This document shows, in pieces, positions 62,929 through 64,000 of a stretch of 64,000 nucleotides of DNA. The stretch spans positions 2,418,001 through 2,482,000 of the forward strand of contig NZ_CP126307.1 in the NCBI RefSeq assembly GCF_030144325.1, read 5' to 3'. Every line of letters starts with the position of its first letter. The stretch's first letter is position 1. This stretch comes from Bosea vestrisii. GTDB taxonomy: Bacteria; Pseudomonadota; Alphaproteobacteria; Rhizobiales; Beijerinckiaceae. Position numbers and translations under genes: made by a program. The notes beneath the pieces were generated by a model. The model made no database searches, was not told where the DNA came from, and worked only from the letters and a program-made list of their open reading frames with translations.

Positions 62929-63834
62929 CTAGAAGTCGCCCGTGATCGACAGAGCCTGCATCTGCAGGTGCTGCCACAGCGATTCCGCAACAGGGCCATG
63001 CGGCCGATCCCGCCGGCGGATGGCCGCTACGGTTTCGGCCCGACCGGGCAGATCTATGCCAGTGATCGACAGCAGCCTGCCGTCCCGGAGCTCATCTGCG
63101 ATGAGCCATGCCGGCAGATGTCCCCAGGCCAGCCCATGCAGGATCAGCTCCTTCTTCATCTGATGGTCTGGAACGGAACAGCGCTGTGAGCCCTCGACCA
63201 GGAAATAGCCGTCCGGCGAGGGCCGCCGCGCCGTGTCCCGGATGACGCATTGGGTGTAGGGCCGCATCTGCTCGGGTGTGACTGCAGCTCCCGGGGCGAA
63301 CGACAGAAACCCTGGTGCCACGACTGGCAAGAATTCCACTGCGCAAAGATCGACACGCTCGAGGCGCGGGTCCGACGGGTCAGCGCGGTGGAAGATCAGG
63401 TCCGCCTGGCCATCCAGCAGGCGCTCGATCGGCCCATTGATCGTTTCATAATCTAGGTGCAGGCGTGTCCGGTTGCGGCTGGAGAAGAACTGGCTGAGTA
63501 GGCGCAGAGCAGGTGGCCGCGGGCAGACATCGCCCAGGACCACGCGGAGGATCGTTTCCTCCCCGCTCGCCAGTTGCTCGGCATAGCTGTGCAGATGGTC
63601 GAGCTGGCGGAGCGTCAGCCGAGTGCGCGCATGGAACAGCTCTCCCGCCTCGGTCAGGCTCACCCTATAGCCGCTGCGGTCGAGCAAGGTCAGCTTCAGG
63701 ACGTGCTCGAGGCGCGCGACAGCGGCGAAGACGGATGGGTGCGACCGATTCAGGGCAAGGGCGGCGGCCTGGAAGCTGCCTTTGATCGCCACAGCATCGA
63801 AACACCGCAGGTCGTGGTGTTTAAGGCCATTCAT
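62929..63834 (-). CDS. LysR-family transcriptional regulator
   Basis: 301 residues. N-terminal helix-turn-helix DLRCFDAVAIKGSFQAAALALNRSHPSVFAAVARLEHVLKLTLLDRSGYRVSLTEAG and an effector domain (LRVVLGDVCPRPPALRLLSQFF, DLIFHRADPSDPRLERVDLC). It is divergent from a gene beginning at 63984. A 10-bp palindrome GTAATATTAC (63869-63878) lies between them. Confidence 0.93.
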   Translation of the reverse strand: MNGLKHHDLRCFDAVAIKGSFQAAALALNRSHPSVFAAVARLEHVLKLTLLDRSGYRVSLTEAGELFHARTRLTLRQLDHLHSYAEQLASGEETILRVVLGDVCPRPPALRLLSQFFSSRNRTRLHLDYETINGPIERLLDGQADLIFHRADPSDPRLERVDLCAVEFLPVVAPGFLSFAPGAAVTPEQMRPYTQCVIRDTARRPSPDGYFLVEGSQRCSVPDHQMKKELILHGLAWGHLPAWLIADELRDGRLLSITGIDLPGRAETVAAIRRRDRPHGPVAESLWQHLQMQALSITGDF

Positions 63835-63868
63835 TGTTGCTAAATCCTACAGAGATTGTCGCACCATA

Positions 63869-63878
63869 GTAATATTAC
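63869..63878. promoter_or_regulatory. Palindrome between LysR and the divergent gene
   Basis: GTAATATTAC, perfect and AT-rich in an otherwise GC-rich region, 35 bases from the LysR start. Position fits a LysR recognition site (T-N11-A type sequences are also nearby) but this is inference. Confidence 0.35.
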
Positions 63879-63983
63879 CCAACGCTGGCGTGGTCTAGCT
63901 GTACTGCCCAGCGTCCACGGGAAGCCGATCTCCGGGCCACCGCGCTGGAGCATTCGTCTTGTCAGCAGCGGAGGACACGAAGC

Positions 63984-64000
63984 ATGACATTTCTCGTCAC
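63984..64000 (+). CDS. Start of a gene truncated by the window end
   Basis: ATG 63984 with GGAGGA about ten bases upstream opens MTFLV and runs off the window. Divergent from LysR with a palindrome between, so it is a probable LysR target. Too short to identify. Confidence 0.5.

Overview
The window is a GC-rich chromosomal stretch with dense, often overlapping genes. Gene content points to an alphaproteobacterium of the Hyphomicrobiales, possibly Bosea or a relative: YgfZ, an A-type malate synthase, ECF42-type sigma factor with YCII proteins, a B12-riboswitch btu operon, many TTT/TRAP/ABC solute transporters, and REP-like palindromes between convergent genes. The genus is inferred from general resemblance; no marker gene in the window settles it.

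Layout. 1-4.9 kb: end of an unknown gene, a HxlR regulator divergent from a GFA-family gene, then a minus-strand stress-type locus: a RibD-like reductase, three YCII (DGPF) genes (the middle one frameshifted) and an ECF42-type sigma factor. Two near-identical promoter motifs precede its two transcription units. 5-9.4 kb: ygfZ, tag, an HD hydrolase, an SH3-like secreted protein and malate synthase. 9.4-11.4 kb: an AT-richer insert with two unknown membrane proteins, followed by repeat-rich non-coding DNA. 11.4-20.1 kb: a DUF3616 protein, a Nudix protein, an outer-membrane protein behind an iron-box-like palindrome, and a cobalamin-riboswitch operon (btuB, btuF, btuC, btuD and an uncharacterised fifth gene). 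20.2-26.8 kb: a membrane-anchored GltB-like FMN protein, an RND efflux pair and a small baeRF-like protein.

27-51 kb is a mosaic of carboxylate and sugar-acid uptake and catabolism modules. (i) A GntR gene with twin palindromic operators sits between a CoA-transferase/two-crotonase operon and a TctCBA transporter. (ii) A tRNA-Arg(CCG) gene has an inverted degenerate copy of its 3' half close by. (iii) Next come a frameshifted aconitase, an orphan TctC and a GntR-type regulator with apparently two winged helices. (iv) A TRAP transporter with two binding proteins is divergent from a GntR-SDR-enolase superfamily-2-hydroxyacid dehydrogenase-polar ABC transporter operon. The enolase-superfamily gene is frameshifted.

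51.5-62.7 kb holds what I judge the most interesting unit: a compact regulon around an IclR regulator. One arm (minus strand) encodes a crotonase, a PotD/PotA-like ABC importer with a fused double permease, an acyl-CoA ligase and an unknown Rossmann protein. The other arm (plus strand) encodes a three-subunit flavin/2Fe-2S dehydrogenase of the HcnABC/opine oxidase/D-hydroxyproline dehydrogenase type. Nearly the same 26-27 bp sequence lies in front of each arm in opposite orientation, tying them into one catabolic system whose substrate is unknown (a nitrogen-containing carboxylate is my guess). The window ends with a LysR regulator divergent from a truncated gene.

Three genes carry single-base frameshifts, so either recent decay or residual sequencing error should be considered.
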